Shown: positions 47,311 to 58,898 of the stretch, one piece after another
How positions within the stretch are numbered: position 1 is the first letter of the stretch
Layout of the letters: each line of letters begins with the position of its first letter
Assembly (NCBI GenBank): GCA_037577475.1
Contig: CM075202.1
Coordinates: forward strand, 9,568,501 to 9,632,500
Length of the DNA stretch: 64,000 nt
Source: Chaunax sp. Z400
Lineage: Eukaryota > Chordata > Actinopteri > Lophiiformes > Chaunacidae
Reading direction: 5' to 3'
Notes under the pieces: generated by a model
What the model was told of the DNA's origin: nothing
What the model saw: the letters and a program-made list of their open reading frames with translations, nothing else
The model's database searches: none
Translations under genes and position numbers: made by a program

Positions 47311-48005
47311 TTATTGAAATAAAAGAACAATCCAGAACAGTGTATCACTCTCTGTGACTAACCATAACTCAACATCTTCTGAGGTCGCAGAAATCTCAGC
47401 ATTGGCTTTCAACGTTTTCTTGGTGGGCTTTCTCTCCTTTTTCTTTTGTTTGCCTTTATTCTTTCCTAAGATACTCTTTCTTACATTTTTGCTTCCTCTT
47501 CTCTGTTGTTCTTCCATCAATGCTTGCTTCACTGGTGTATCGGTGAGTATTTCCGACTGCCTCTTCTTCCTGTTCCTGCCAGTTGTTTTCCTTGGCCCGG
47601 CTTTTGGAAACGGCCGTATAACCGAAGGACTGAACGCAACTGACCTGGACACAACCCCGAGGTGCCTGGCTCATCTGAATCACAGGACATGGTGACATCA
47701 TGAATTGCAGAGGAGCCAGAAGTAACTAGGTGGGTTGGAGGAGAGGAGGCAGTCTCCAGATGAGTTGGTGGAGAGTGCGGCTGGTAAACTTCAGATGTCA
47801 ATGATGTACCTGGGTCTGGACGGTCAGTGACTTGTGAGGGTGCATAGTCACACTCATCAAAAATGTCAGGATTGAAGGGTCAAATACCTGTGGACTGGAA
47901 ACCGGCTTGAATGTTTTTGGGTGTTGTAGCAGCAGGCAGAGCGGTCTTCACAATACTTGGAATATCATATATCGTCATCGTCTTGGCAGGATTCATCATA
48001 TGCTT
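47311..48005 (-). pseudogene. transposase C-terminal remnant
   Basis: From 48005 the minus strand reads MNPAKTMTIYDIPSIVKTAL, then TPKNIQAGFQSTGI, a stop at 47880-47882 where these proteins usually have Trp, and PFNPDIFDECDYAPSQVTDR. Basic C-terminal text such as ILTDTPVKQALMEEQ lies further on in a shifted frame. The order matches the tail of pogo/Tigger transposases. At least one stop and frame changes make it inactive. Confidence 0.65.
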
Positions 48006-48009
48006 ACCT

Positions 48010-48313
48010 CACGTGGAGTCAGTCCATAATACAGGTCTGCTGCCTGAGTCAAACAGTCGGCCAACACTTTCTCCTGGACCTCAGAGAAAACTTTGTTGCT
48101 GCTCCTGTAACCTACACTGGGAAGATCATTGGAACCCTGGTCTCTCAGCTTCTGCAGTGATTTGCAGTATCTGCTCAGAGTTACATGGGAGATCCCTTGT
48201 GACTTTGCAACTGATCTGACTGACTTGCCCTTCTTTGTGACTTCATCAGATGCTTCTTTTAAAACACTGGAAGGCACACCTCTGTCAGTCTTTCGTTTCC
48301 ACTGCCTAGGCAT
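48010..48313 (-). pseudogene. transposase N-terminal remnant (helix-turn-helix, pogo/CENP-B type)
   Basis: Starts MPRQWKRKTDRGVPSSVL and continues with KKGKSVRSVAKSQGISHVTL, a Psq-type helix-turn-helix, up to ADLYYGLTPREV near 48010. The start ATG is at 48311-48313. The frame stops right after the point where the DDE domain should begin, so the protein is not functional. It was assigned by similarity to fish pogo/jerky-like transposases known to me. Confidence 0.7.
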
Positions 48314-49531
48314 TCTGTAAAATTATTAAAATCAATAAAATGTTACTGGTGGTATGTAAGGGGATGGTTGTAACACTTTTAAGAGATGCGTTACAACCCA
48401 CCCCACCCCTGTCAGCCATTGTTTAGCTAGCTGTATTTGCTCAGTGGTTTGAAATTAGCAGAGGAAAATGCATCACCTTTTACCTGAGAAACTACAATGT
48501 AATCTAATATAAGTCATGCGGTTTTATCTGCAATAATATAAGTACTAAACAAAATATAGTGTTGGTCAAATAATTTACTTTCTTACCTCAAAATCAGTTT
48601 TTTCTCTGTAAAATCTGCATACACCTGTTTCCCACCTTGACAACCACCATGTGGGATCAGGGAGGAGGGTAAACACTGAAATGATCATGTGACTCCTATC
48701 TCATCCCTGATTGCTCGAAATGGTGGTGTTACAACTCTCCCCATGTTTCAATTATACCCGGTCTCCCCTACTTTAAGGACTCTTCAGTCTTCCTCTGCAT
48801 TTGTGTGTTGTTCCTGTTCCCTATCCCACTACATTAAATCATAAATGTTGAAGGAACTCTCAGTTTCACTCAGCATTGCTCTGCCTCTCAAAAACCTTGA
48901 ACCTTGAAACACACTCATATATTTAGCCTGACAGCTAAGTTTCTGGTGTTGAAGACTGCAAGACATAGATAGGGATTAGACAGGCATGTGTGGACCGAGG
49001 AGAACCATCAAGGTAACTGTCCTCCTCCCTACCAAGTCTTAGTCTTATTTACAGCAATGCTGACCTGGTGGTTGGTGAAAGCAAACTGTTCAATTCAATT
49101 CAAAGAAAGCTTCGTTTTGCTGGTAACCACTTGGTTGAAGTACAAACAATTTTAATGTATATAAGGAATAGGAGAGAGAAGATGGAGAGTGGTGCAGGGA
49201 GGGAAAGTGAAACGTTGCCTGCTGTGAAAAGGCCAAGACGGGATGGACACTGACGTCTTTGACCGTAAACTCATCAGAACACAACTCTAAGATAAGACCG
49301 TAAATGTGAATGCTGTGTGAATATATGCAACTTTTTATAGGGTCAAACTGTCAACTCAAAAGCATGGGAAAATATGTGTGATATCATGCAAGCCACATAA
49401 AATAGGCACCATTGTCTTTAATGAAACACATATGTAATATTGTCATGAATAGGGGTAGTGTAATAGTAAAATCATATGTTAAATGGACTATGATATATCC
49501 TGAAATGCAAACAATCTGGTGCTATAAATAT

Positions 49532-49562
49532 TTGTGTCAGCGTAATATTTACGCTGACACAA
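49532..49562. repeat. perfect 14-bp inverted repeat with 3-base loop
   Basis: TTGTGTCAGCGTAA and TTACGCTGACACAA flank TAT. It is strong enough to extrude as a cruciform or fold in RNA. No transposon boundary was recognised around it. Confidence 0.85.
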
Positions 49563-51039
49563 TCATGATTTAATGAACTGTCATATCCATGTCACAGATT
49601 TGCATATCTTACAGATACAGAGCTGTCTGTGAAAAGACTTTCTGTCCACATACATGTAGGATGCCTATAAGTGCTGATTTTAATGCATTTCAGATTAGGG
49701 TGCACATGCAGATGAATCCAGCACGCATAGGACTTCGCCTCTGCACAGAAAATGATCTTCAGCAATTTCTGTATCATCATATCTAGTTAATAATGTTTGC
49801 AAGTGTAGCCACATTTTCCACAATGCTTTGCTTAAGTGAAAAATCTCAATCTGGAGTAATCATGAAAGGAAAATGGTGCTTGTTCAGAGACTTTTAAGGT
49901 ATAAATCTGTTCTGCTAACCGGACCTGTCGTCATCATTTGCTGAAATATGATTAAAACCCAAGCATATTTAGTCACGTGTATTTTATAGCTGTACAGACA
50001 GACACACATACTGAAGTGAGGAAACTGAAGCACAGACTACACATGTAAAAGAGCTTTGTTGAGCGAGCCAGACATGGAAGTGTGATTTTTGGAGCAATCC
50101 CACCACTCCATTCACACCAGTACACCCCTTTTCTCTTAAAGGATATGAGAAACAATGTATTTAAAAAAAAAAAATCTGGTAATATTTTACTCTTCAGGCT
50201 GACAAATTTATTGCTCTGAGTCTGAGGTGGACCAAAGCGAGTAAGTAAGTAACTAACTGGTTTACCAGGTGCATACTAGTCTCACTCAGGAGTAAAGTTT
50301 GTCATGTGGGAAACTACTTAAAATGCCTTTATGCATGTATTCCTTCTTTTTTTGAGCAGAGGTAGAAAACCAAAGCACATGCATTTCTGTTTAATGCTAG
50401 AAAGATAATCCCATGTGGGGAGAGAGGAGAGAATAAAATATTTTACCCATCCAACACCTCCGTGTGACAAGGCTCATGAAGGTTTAGGCAAGTCCACCTA
50501 CTTCTAGATTCCCTCCACATACAGTATGTTAGTCCTGAGGAAAGTGTGAAGTCAAACTAAGCATTACCTCTGACAGACCAAAACAACTCCTAACTGGCGT
50601 CACATCCAACCTAAATGCCAAAACAATCAGACAGCGTGCAGTAAAACAAGCTGCCCTCCATGCAGAGCAGAGGCTAGTCACGCTCTGTTTATTTACCTGC
50701 TTTCTAATGTGCATACCAGCTGGTTAATTGGGTTCAGGGGTCAAGAAAGGGATAAACGTTTTTACTTAAATGGAAGCTAAAGAAAGAGCTCTGATTTTAA
50801 TTTGATGATTCAAAACACAAAAAAACAGAAAAAAGATGATTATTTTATGATTATTATAAGCACTTGGCTTCTGCATGCGATGTTTGGATTATTCTATTGT
50901 TTTTAGTTATGATAAAACATGCATTCATTTTTCCAGGGTCATTACAATATGAAATAAAATTGAAAAATAGCTTTGATTATGTGTGATTACGTACAAAAAC
51001 GTATGAAATGCTCTGTCTTTAACATAGAGCCTGAAGAGG

Positions 51040-51145
51040 AAGACGTGCAGCAAAGGTCCACAGGCGGAATCAAACCCCATGGCCACCACTAGAGAACTAC
51101 AAACATGGGGCGCATGCTCTATCGAATGAGAAGAGCGACGCATTT
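51040..51145 (-). mobile_element. tRNA-derived SINE fragment
   Basis: On the minus strand the stretch reads with a box A-like TTCGATAGAGC and a box B-like GGTTTGATTCC, followed by GCCTGTGGACCTTTGCTGCA. This matches the head and start of the body of an abundant fish tRNA-derived SINE known to me. Several mismatches in the tRNA part mean it is an old copy, not a tRNA gene. Confidence 0.6.
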
Positions 51146-54100
51146 TGATTCTTTTCACAACACGGGTGGACTTGTTATGTTCCTCCAAGAAATCTATTGA
51201 ATTTCCCTTGGGACTGTGAAATGCAGAAAACTCTGTAAGACGTATGACGTTCTGTAAGAGTTGACATGTAGGCCTACACTGTGTTTACTGTGCTAAGCTG
51301 TCATCCTATTCCACAGACAGAGCGAATTATATCCCACACAGCCCTTACCCTTGAATGTCTCCATAAAGTCAAAAGACATACAGTACATCAGCTCAGAAGG
51401 GGTTAATTGTTTTTAGAACCTTTGTGCGGTTTTTAAGGGGCTGCTAAGACACTGATGATGACTGGTTGTGGTAACTTTTATGTTAGCTCCCTGTGGTGGT
51501 GCATGAATAGGTGTGTGTCTGAGGCCCCGCAGCCACTGGGTGGTGCCTTAGCTGATGCTTGTAAGAAGACAACTGCATGTATACCATAATTTAAAAGATC
51601 AGTACCAAGAATAAATAGAGTTACTGTGAGAAAATTAGGTGTCTGCTTACAACATGTATACTGAGAGCCCTGCCTTAATCAGCTCTGCCCTGCATATGCA
51701 GAAGGATGAGAGCTCTAATCTTAATCCAGGTTCTTTTATGACAGAGTAAGGAGCAGAATTATTTCAGTCTGCTTTGTTTTGCACGATTGATTTTCACATC
51801 AGATTTGCCCTTCCTCTTGCTTAAGTGCCCAGGGGTTGTAAGCTAGTTTGTCAAGTTCCTTTGCTGTCTTTGGCAAGCCTACATTTCTCTGTTTATTTCA
51901 ACAGAGCACCCAACACGTCGAGCTCTTGTTTCCGTTCCATTGGCCACATATACACTTATCATCAAACAGCAGATCTGTTTCGTCACTGAAGTCAAACAAT
52001 TATTTTCAGGTTTGATTCAGCAACTGGATTGTCTTGTTTCTTATACTCCAGGTGGCAATCTCATAGCCCAAGACCGACTAATTGGTTGTTAGGGGACTTG
52101 TTAAGAGGAAACATGTTGCCCAGTGGTCATCAACATAGCTTGTTCAGTGAACTTAGCCTGCCTTTATTCTGAGCGATTTTACCACAGCTCTGTCTATTAG
52201 CCTCATTTCTTGCCAATGAAAAAAATATATAGGCCTAGAGGTTTAAAATAGCAGCCTTAAATATACAGGGCAGATAAGTGGCAATGCCTAGCCTAGCCCA
52301 TGCTTTTAAAACCACTGTGTGCTGGTTTGGGGAGTGCGTTGCCTTGGTTTTGAAAGTTTTAGATTGCCTGGGTTCAGCTGAGTTGAATGAGAAAACCAAC
52401 TCTCTGCTGTTTTTATAACTTCTTGTTTTCACTTGTAGAAGTCAGCAGGTTGCACAGATAATCCCTACAGTTGCTAAATGATATTTTGCCAAAAACACGA
52501 CTGAGGCCTTGGGGCATTGTCAGGTGTGGGTTTTTCAAAGACCTCAGATGTTACCTTTTTGTAAAACGATACCAAGCCTTCAGCCTTTATTGCTACGCTT
52601 TGCAAAGATCTGTTTGCTCCCTGACATCTTCCCTCGTGAACTCCATATTCTTGTCCACTGAGTTAATGTGTTCTGTTAAAGCTTCCAGAACGGACCTGGA
52701 TGAATGAGAATCTACAAGAACGTAATGATAAAACAATTTTTCCCTGAAGTCAGAAAGACTCGAAACACACACACACACACAAAAAAAGATTGAAGTGTTT
52801 TATTGACAATATACGGCGGAAATGAAGAAATCACTTTACACATTCCATTTTTTATTTAATTGATCACAAAATGTTTGTTCTAAGAGCTGGTCTGTGTTTT
52901 ACACCCCAACTTTAGGTATTTTACAAGACAAACTCTTCACGCAAGCTAGAAAGAATGCATTTATTTTTGTTTAGAGAAAGAGCCACTCCACATATATGAA
53001 GGCAAAGCTAAATAAAGAGGAAAGCTAGAAAGATGTGGTCTAGCCCCTCCCAAACCCTGTCCAAACAGAGCCTTATGCAACCGGTCTTTATTTCTGCCTG
53101 TCACTCAGAAAATCATAAGTCCATAATGGAGGCAACAGCCTGAGGTGGGACCGGTCTACGTCAGACTGGTGTCTCAGTTCCCTAAAAATGTTCACCAAAT
53201 GCCGTGACACCCTTTTGGCTTTTAGGTATTATTATCATTTTTTTGCCGATTGCTGACACGAGACTCAGTGCGATATCTTTACATTGACAGAATTTGCATG
53301 TGAATCATCAAATAGTGTGTATTGTACTGCTAATATTCCATAATGGAATCCATGATTTCAGTTTTAAAGAGCCTTTGATACCAATTTTCTTTTTTATGTT
53401 CTGCTTCACGAACTGAAGACTGAGGAAACTCCCTCATGCTTTTTTTTAGATCACCGTAAGAGGTTGGACAGCATACCACTTCCAAAATTTAGAACATCTT
53501 CATAGTCTAATTGGCAGTGATTGTTCCTGCCCACCCTTGAAACAGGTAGCGTAATATGGTAACTATTCTTAGACACTAAAAATATTTCATCTTGTCTGAG
53601 ATAAATTGATGCCCTGATGGCAGAAGAAGCGGGTGGATGATCTGAAGATAGCCTGAAAAGCATTTTTGAAACGTCCACATGGAATGTGGTCGTCCCCTGT
53701 GGAAAGCAAACCTCAACTCGGCCAAATGTCACACCTCTGTCTCAAAATGTGCTCTCCTTCTCTGAGGCCTCGCACCACTTCTCTCTCTGTCTTTCTTTGT
53801 GTCATTTTTCATGTTTACACACATTTCCCTCAACACGGGTCTCTTATGTGAAGACAGGAATGCAAAATGTGATTCACGGCACATCATACCTGACCAAAAA
53901 AAAGAGAGTTGGTGCTAAAATCCACATTCTGCCATCACCATCATCACACTTACAAGCTCTTCAATGTCAGGATTTTTTTTTTTTCTTCATGCTTACGCCC
54001 AAGATCTTTCGACTGCTAAAGTGTTAGCCGACATACTTTAGTAAGCTGCAGTAATAACCCTATACAAATGTTTTGGTCCATAGCAGGAGCCACATTTTCC

Positions 54101-55291
54101 GAATGTTTTGTAGAGACTTCTTTGGTGAAAGCAGCATTGTCCAAAGTTAACAAAATCTCGATCCAAAGACGCACAAACACATTCAGCTTCCAAGAACTTG
54201 TTCTTTTCCCTGTCCTGAGGTTGAGTCCTTATTTTCGGCAAGGATTGGTTCAACATAAATGTCAGTGGGCGTGGTTAGTGGTGTTAATTACATGGCTGGA
54301 AACTGATGATTGAATTTGACTAGTGTGTACAGTATGTTTGAAAGAGAGAGTGGCTGAAATTTAAATGTTTAACCTTACATTCTTTGCGACTAACCAGAGA
54401 GGTCCAGGAATGCAACCCACAACAATAAACTAGTATCACTTCAGTCTTTAACAAGAGGTCAGAGGTCATGTTAGAACCTCAGGTAAACCCAGCTTGAGGT
54501 TAAATGGGTAACTCTATAGTTTAGGGTTGATTCTTAAACATAGAGTTTTCCTACGCTCCTTGAAAAGCCATTAGTTGTCTGGCCTGGTTCACTGGCCCAG
54601 ATCCTGGTTGTGGAGTGTTTGCACTGACTTGGCCCAGAACATCGTGCCTGACTCATGGCCAACCAGCACCTTCCTGCTGCACCAGTCTGGCTTGGACTGG
54701 ACCAAATTCGTGCCAGTTGGACTTGCCTGTCCTGTAAATCCGTCCATCACTGCAGAAAGCTGTTCTAATTCTTCACCACCAAGTCTCACCCCCACACTTC
54801 GCTCGCTGTTTACCGAGCCTCGCTTGTCTCTCTCTCTATCTCCCTCCCTCTTTTTCCATTCCCATCCTTTCCTTTGCAACTTTCTCGCTCTACATCCTCC
54901 TGCCATGTATCTTTTTTTCTTACCACACTGTATTCTTTTTCTCTCTTCCTTCCGTTTTATCTCCTGCAAGTCTGCCGAAAGCTTCCACGGAAATTCTTTC
55001 CTGGACAGCGAACTCAAACAGATGCAGCCTTTCTATTATCCTTTACACTGCAAAGAACGTGAATGGCACACATACACACACACACACAGAGAGAGAGCAT
55101 GGCACTGCTACGTTGGCTGTGTGGTATTGCCAGCTGGAACGTTCTCGTCTCTAATCACTACATGCAGTTCCATTACAAACTGCAGGATTTCAAAACCACC
55201 ATCTCTCTGAGCTCTCCTGTGTCTTCCTCCACCCATTTGGTTTGTGATTCATGTGTATGTGTTATCGCTTATGCATGTTTCATCTGTAATG

Positions 55292-56252
55292 CTGTGTTTC
55301 CCTACCATTGAACAGGCCTGGCTGGCCGACAGGCCAACGAGACCCTCCGCCAGGCCAACAACAGGCCAAAACAGGTTTTTTTTAATATGCCAAATATTGT
55401 CAAATATTCATTCATTCGAAATTAATCGCTGGTGTTTGGGAGCCTCTGTGCCGCGCTGTTCTGAAAAGGGATTCGGTCTCCCTCTCTGTGTCCACCTCCC
55501 CTCAGAGTTCTATCTCTCTGACTTCCTCCGTCACCAACTATAGTAAACTAACCCGGTAATGAATGCTGCAGTGTGAAATAATTATGGACTGGACAGGAGA
55601 AATGTTGGCTTTTATCTTCATCAATTCTTCTCTCAGGATTATCAAAGATATAGTCTGTTTATGATATTTAATATTTTCTTATGTAACGGCAATGCTGCTG
55701 TATTTGGCTCCTGTGTTCACCATCAGTATGTTACAACCTAGCGTTACGATGTGTTCATGATCCGTAGTATGATTATAGTGGTTGAACTGTGAACCTTACA
55801 TAGTGCATAAAACATAATAAAGGAACAGGCTGCAAGGAGAGCACTTGGGAGCCTATATGAAAATCTCAATAAATTGGCCTCCTGTGGGAAAATTTCCACA
55901 CCGTGATACCGTGGAGAAATTTTTCTCCAAGCTGAGGAAGGTCAAGTGCAGCAATAAGTCATGCACATTGTGTTCATGATGTGCTAAGTGTGTACTTTTT
56001 TGTCAAATTGATATTTTTATTATTTATTTTTTATACAAAGTTTTGAACTACTTATTTTCCAAGTAACCTTAGTGAAGCAAAGAATTTCTTTTATTTGCCG
56101 TAACTGTGTCCGGTGAAGTGAAGTGTGGTAGTGTACAATAAATACAGTTTATTGAGTCATCCTCTCCTTGGGATAACTTTGTTGTAATTGTCTTACATAG
56201 TTTCTATCAGCTCTTGCCACCGTGCCTAAAAAGATTTCAAGGGGAAACACTG
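55292..56252. mobile_element. possible hAT-type element, about 960 bp
   Basis: The left tip CTGTGTTTCCCTAC and right tip GGGGAAACACTG are near-perfect inverted repeats of a common hAT end (CAGTGTTTCCC). A tandem CAGGCCAAC-like motif follows the left tip. The expected 8-bp target duplication is not clear, so the pairing of the two tips is uncertain. Confidence 0.35.
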
Positions 56253-58140
56253 GTAAAGTATCACTATGCCAGTGATTTCAGAGTTTGCACATTCTTTTAT
56301 TATGTCTAGGTGCTGTTAGGCTTGTACAGTATACTGATTTTGGTATGAAAACTGTGTGTACTGATTGTAGTCTGTTAAAACTTGCTATAAAGAGTAAGAG
56401 TTAAGAGTTTGAAAGCACTCATCATCACCCTCCTCATCATCATCAGCCGTCTTCCTTATGCAACTGCCCTGGACTGTATAGATGATCCTAACAACTTTTC
56501 CCTCTCTTTCTGGTATGTTTCATAAGAGGTTTTTATGCTTCGTGGCTCCAGCATGTAGCTTAGTGCTGCCCTGTCTATAATTAGCTGCTCTGTTCTAATG
56601 AGGTGTTTCTGTTGGGCTGAACCAAACCACTGACCACCAGCTAGCGTAGCCTAGCCCACATTGCTGAATTAAAGAGAGGCGCGATCTTCAAGGCCACGCT
56701 TAGCTCAAGCCTGCAGTCATAGACAGGGGTTCACTGTGCTTTAGTGAGGAGTAAACAACAACATTCAGAAAAAAAATCAGGTCCAAGTACACTAAGTTTA
56801 TTTCTGGTATTATGATGCACCATGTTGGAATTTTATGCCTACTGTTTCCTTTTATTGTAGTTAAAAGAATTTAGCATTGAAATCATGCCAGTGAACTACA
56901 ATCACCACTATTCATATGCACTTATATAGCAACATATGGACATGACGACGACAAAGTGAGACATTTTTCATTTTAGTCATGTATATTTACTTAGCAAAAC
57001 ACAAATTAGTCTCAATTATACAACTGGTTAATTATTAGTCAAATCCTTACAATGTAATCTGTAAGAATTAATATGATCTAAATGTGGATTTTTTTCTTTA
57101 ACTTGCCACTCCACCCAATGGTGAATGTAGTATTCTTTCCAAGTATTGATTAATGGAGAGAGACAGAAAGAGAAATATATCGCTCAGTCACACATGTCAG
57201 TAACTTACTGTATATTAAAATAGACTGTGGTGTTCAGGTTTCTGCCTGTCTATTTATAAGAGTAAAGGATCCCAGTGGGTTGTTCTGAATAAAGGGGCTG
57301 AGGGACCAGCAGTTGGTTATTCTTCCCACAAAACAACTCCCAGCTGTCCAGGCTGTGTTAGCCTACAGAGATGGAAAGCCATACCACTAAAACCAGGCTT
57401 CCGAGAAGTTTGTGAGTTCTTGTTATGTATTTGGGATGGTTAAACGCCTTTCAGGTGAAACAGGTGCAAGAGTAGACATACTATTCTGCATAATGTTTTG
57501 ATCAGCCAGATGTCCTTTACATTTTGACTCCTGTAATCTCTTACTTTCCTCTTTATCTTGTCTCTCCCTTTCCTTTCATCCCTCCGACAAAGTCATCTCC
57601 CGGACTGGAAAGAGTGGGGTAGTTTTTGCTCGTATATTTATAGGCAGAGCTAAAAGCAACATGACACATTGATTACAGGGCAGCACAGACTGTCTGAGTT
57701 TGTGAACTGTGAGTAGCAGCATATGGACAAAAATGACCGTATTTGACCACTGTAGTAAATGTGCATGCACAGTGCTGTTGTGTCATTTAGTGCTGAAGTC
57801 CCTACAGAGACATATTGAGGTTTCAAATGTAACTTGGATCAAGCTCTGACTAAACTCTCTCTGTGAGCTAGTGTTTGGCCTCAATTTGAAGCTGTGCCCA
57901 CGTTTCCAAGAGGCTAGTCAAAAGGGAGAGAAAGTTTCTCTCACCTTAACCCTGTGGAGCTCTACCAGCCTGTTAACTATGAATCAACAGTGTTGGCGTG
58001 CGGACGGTGGGTTTGTTTGCCTCTACCTTGCGTGCATGTGTACAGCCACTATATGTGTGTGGTAGAGAGAAAAAGGAGAGAGAGATTGCATATTGTGGGC
58101 TCAACAGGGGACCTTGGTCGGGAGGGTAGAGTACAGACTC

Positions 58141-58280
58141 TCGGGCCCCGTTTTTGCTGAAAACTAAAAAGTTTTGTCTTTGCATTTTCAAAACTTTCTG
58201 CGTTCACACGGCATCGATTTATCCCTGTACACACGATGGAAAACGCTGTAGTATGCATGCAAGGCAGTAGGCGGTGGTGT
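58141..58280. repeat. probable MITE-like dispersed repeat
   Basis: The segment from CGGGCCCCGTTTTTGCTGAA through GCGTTCACACGGCATCGATT to AAGGCAGTAGGCGGTGGTG resembles a multicopy fish DNA element from memory. It lies directly beside the gypsy remnant, and boundaries are approximate. Confidence 0.35.
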
Positions 58281-58360
58281 GGTGTCAAAATCAATCACTG
58301 AATAAGATCACAGTGTTGGTTCAGCAAATCTACATTGGAGGACTGTTGATAAACTCAACA

Positions 58361-58898
58361 GATTTCTGGTGCTGAGATGATACCAAATGGAAGTCTCCGG
58401 AAAAAAAACGGTACCTCCCAAACGGTGTGTTGAAGGTGCAGTACTTACTGCTTTCTAAGTTCAGCTTCAGCCACTAAAACTGCTTAGAAGCATCCAGTTT
58501 GCGGAAGTATTTTGTCTTGTCATCGCAAACATTATGTAATCTCTAATCATAGAGTGTCCGAGTCATTGAAATTACATGATTGAGCTGTAGGTCTGTAATA
58601 AAGTTGTCAAATGAGTCTCCCTGGCTCTGCATGCAGAAGTGAAACACATGTGGAATTTCTTTTTGACAGATAGTGCCCTTCAAACTTGTCTGGGCCATCC
58701 AGTTGAGCATACGCAAAATTGTTTTGTATTGTATTGTGTTGTCTTGTAGACTTCTATAGCTTCTGTGTCAGCGATGGTGAGCAGTGTGGCTACCTTCATA
58801 GCATCTTCCATATTATCCACCCCGACAGCGGCAGCATACAGCAGAAACTGTTGTTTGAAAGTCCTCCAGTTTGCTTCCATATTTCCAGTCAGCTTCAA
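58361..58898 (-). mobile_element. collapsed Ty3/gypsy retrotransposon remnant (gag joined to RT piece)
   Basis: From 58898 downward the minus strand starts a gag-like frame (MKLTGNMEANWRTFKQQF, ATLLTIADTEAIEVY). Recognisable gag text continues in shifted frames to about 58480. From about 58450 to 58361 it carries a reverse-transcriptase piece, including TFNTPFGRY followed after a frame break by LPFGIISAP. Everything normally lying between gag and this RT motif is missing, and stops and frameshifts are present. No LTRs were recognised. It is a dead relic inside the ust intron. Confidence 0.7.

Larger units (their letters stand above)
46996..48773 (-). mobile_element. internally deleted pogo/Tigger-like DNA transposon, 1778 bp
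   Basis: Perfect 20-base terminal inverted repeats (AAGTAGGGGAGACCGGGTAT) lie at 46996-47015 and 48754-48773, followed inside by TTGAAACA at both ends. The flanking dinucleotide is TA on both sides, the target used by pogo/Tc1-mariner elements; TTAA is an alternative reading. Subterminal GTTGTAACA motifs with GGGGT stretches recur at both ends. Minus-strand coding remnants preserve the N-terminal DNA-binding region and the C-terminal region of a transposase, but the DDE catalytic core between them is missing. Confidence 0.8.

Noticed and set aside
51040..51145. Considered as a tRNA gene on the minus strand
   Set aside because: The box A and box B-like strings are present but the cloverleaf is degenerate, and the downstream sequence matches a SINE body.
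53451..53732. 93-codon minus-strand frame with protein-like composition
   Set aside because: No domain or homologue was recognised, no splice context was found, and a frame of this length is expected by chance in 64 kb.
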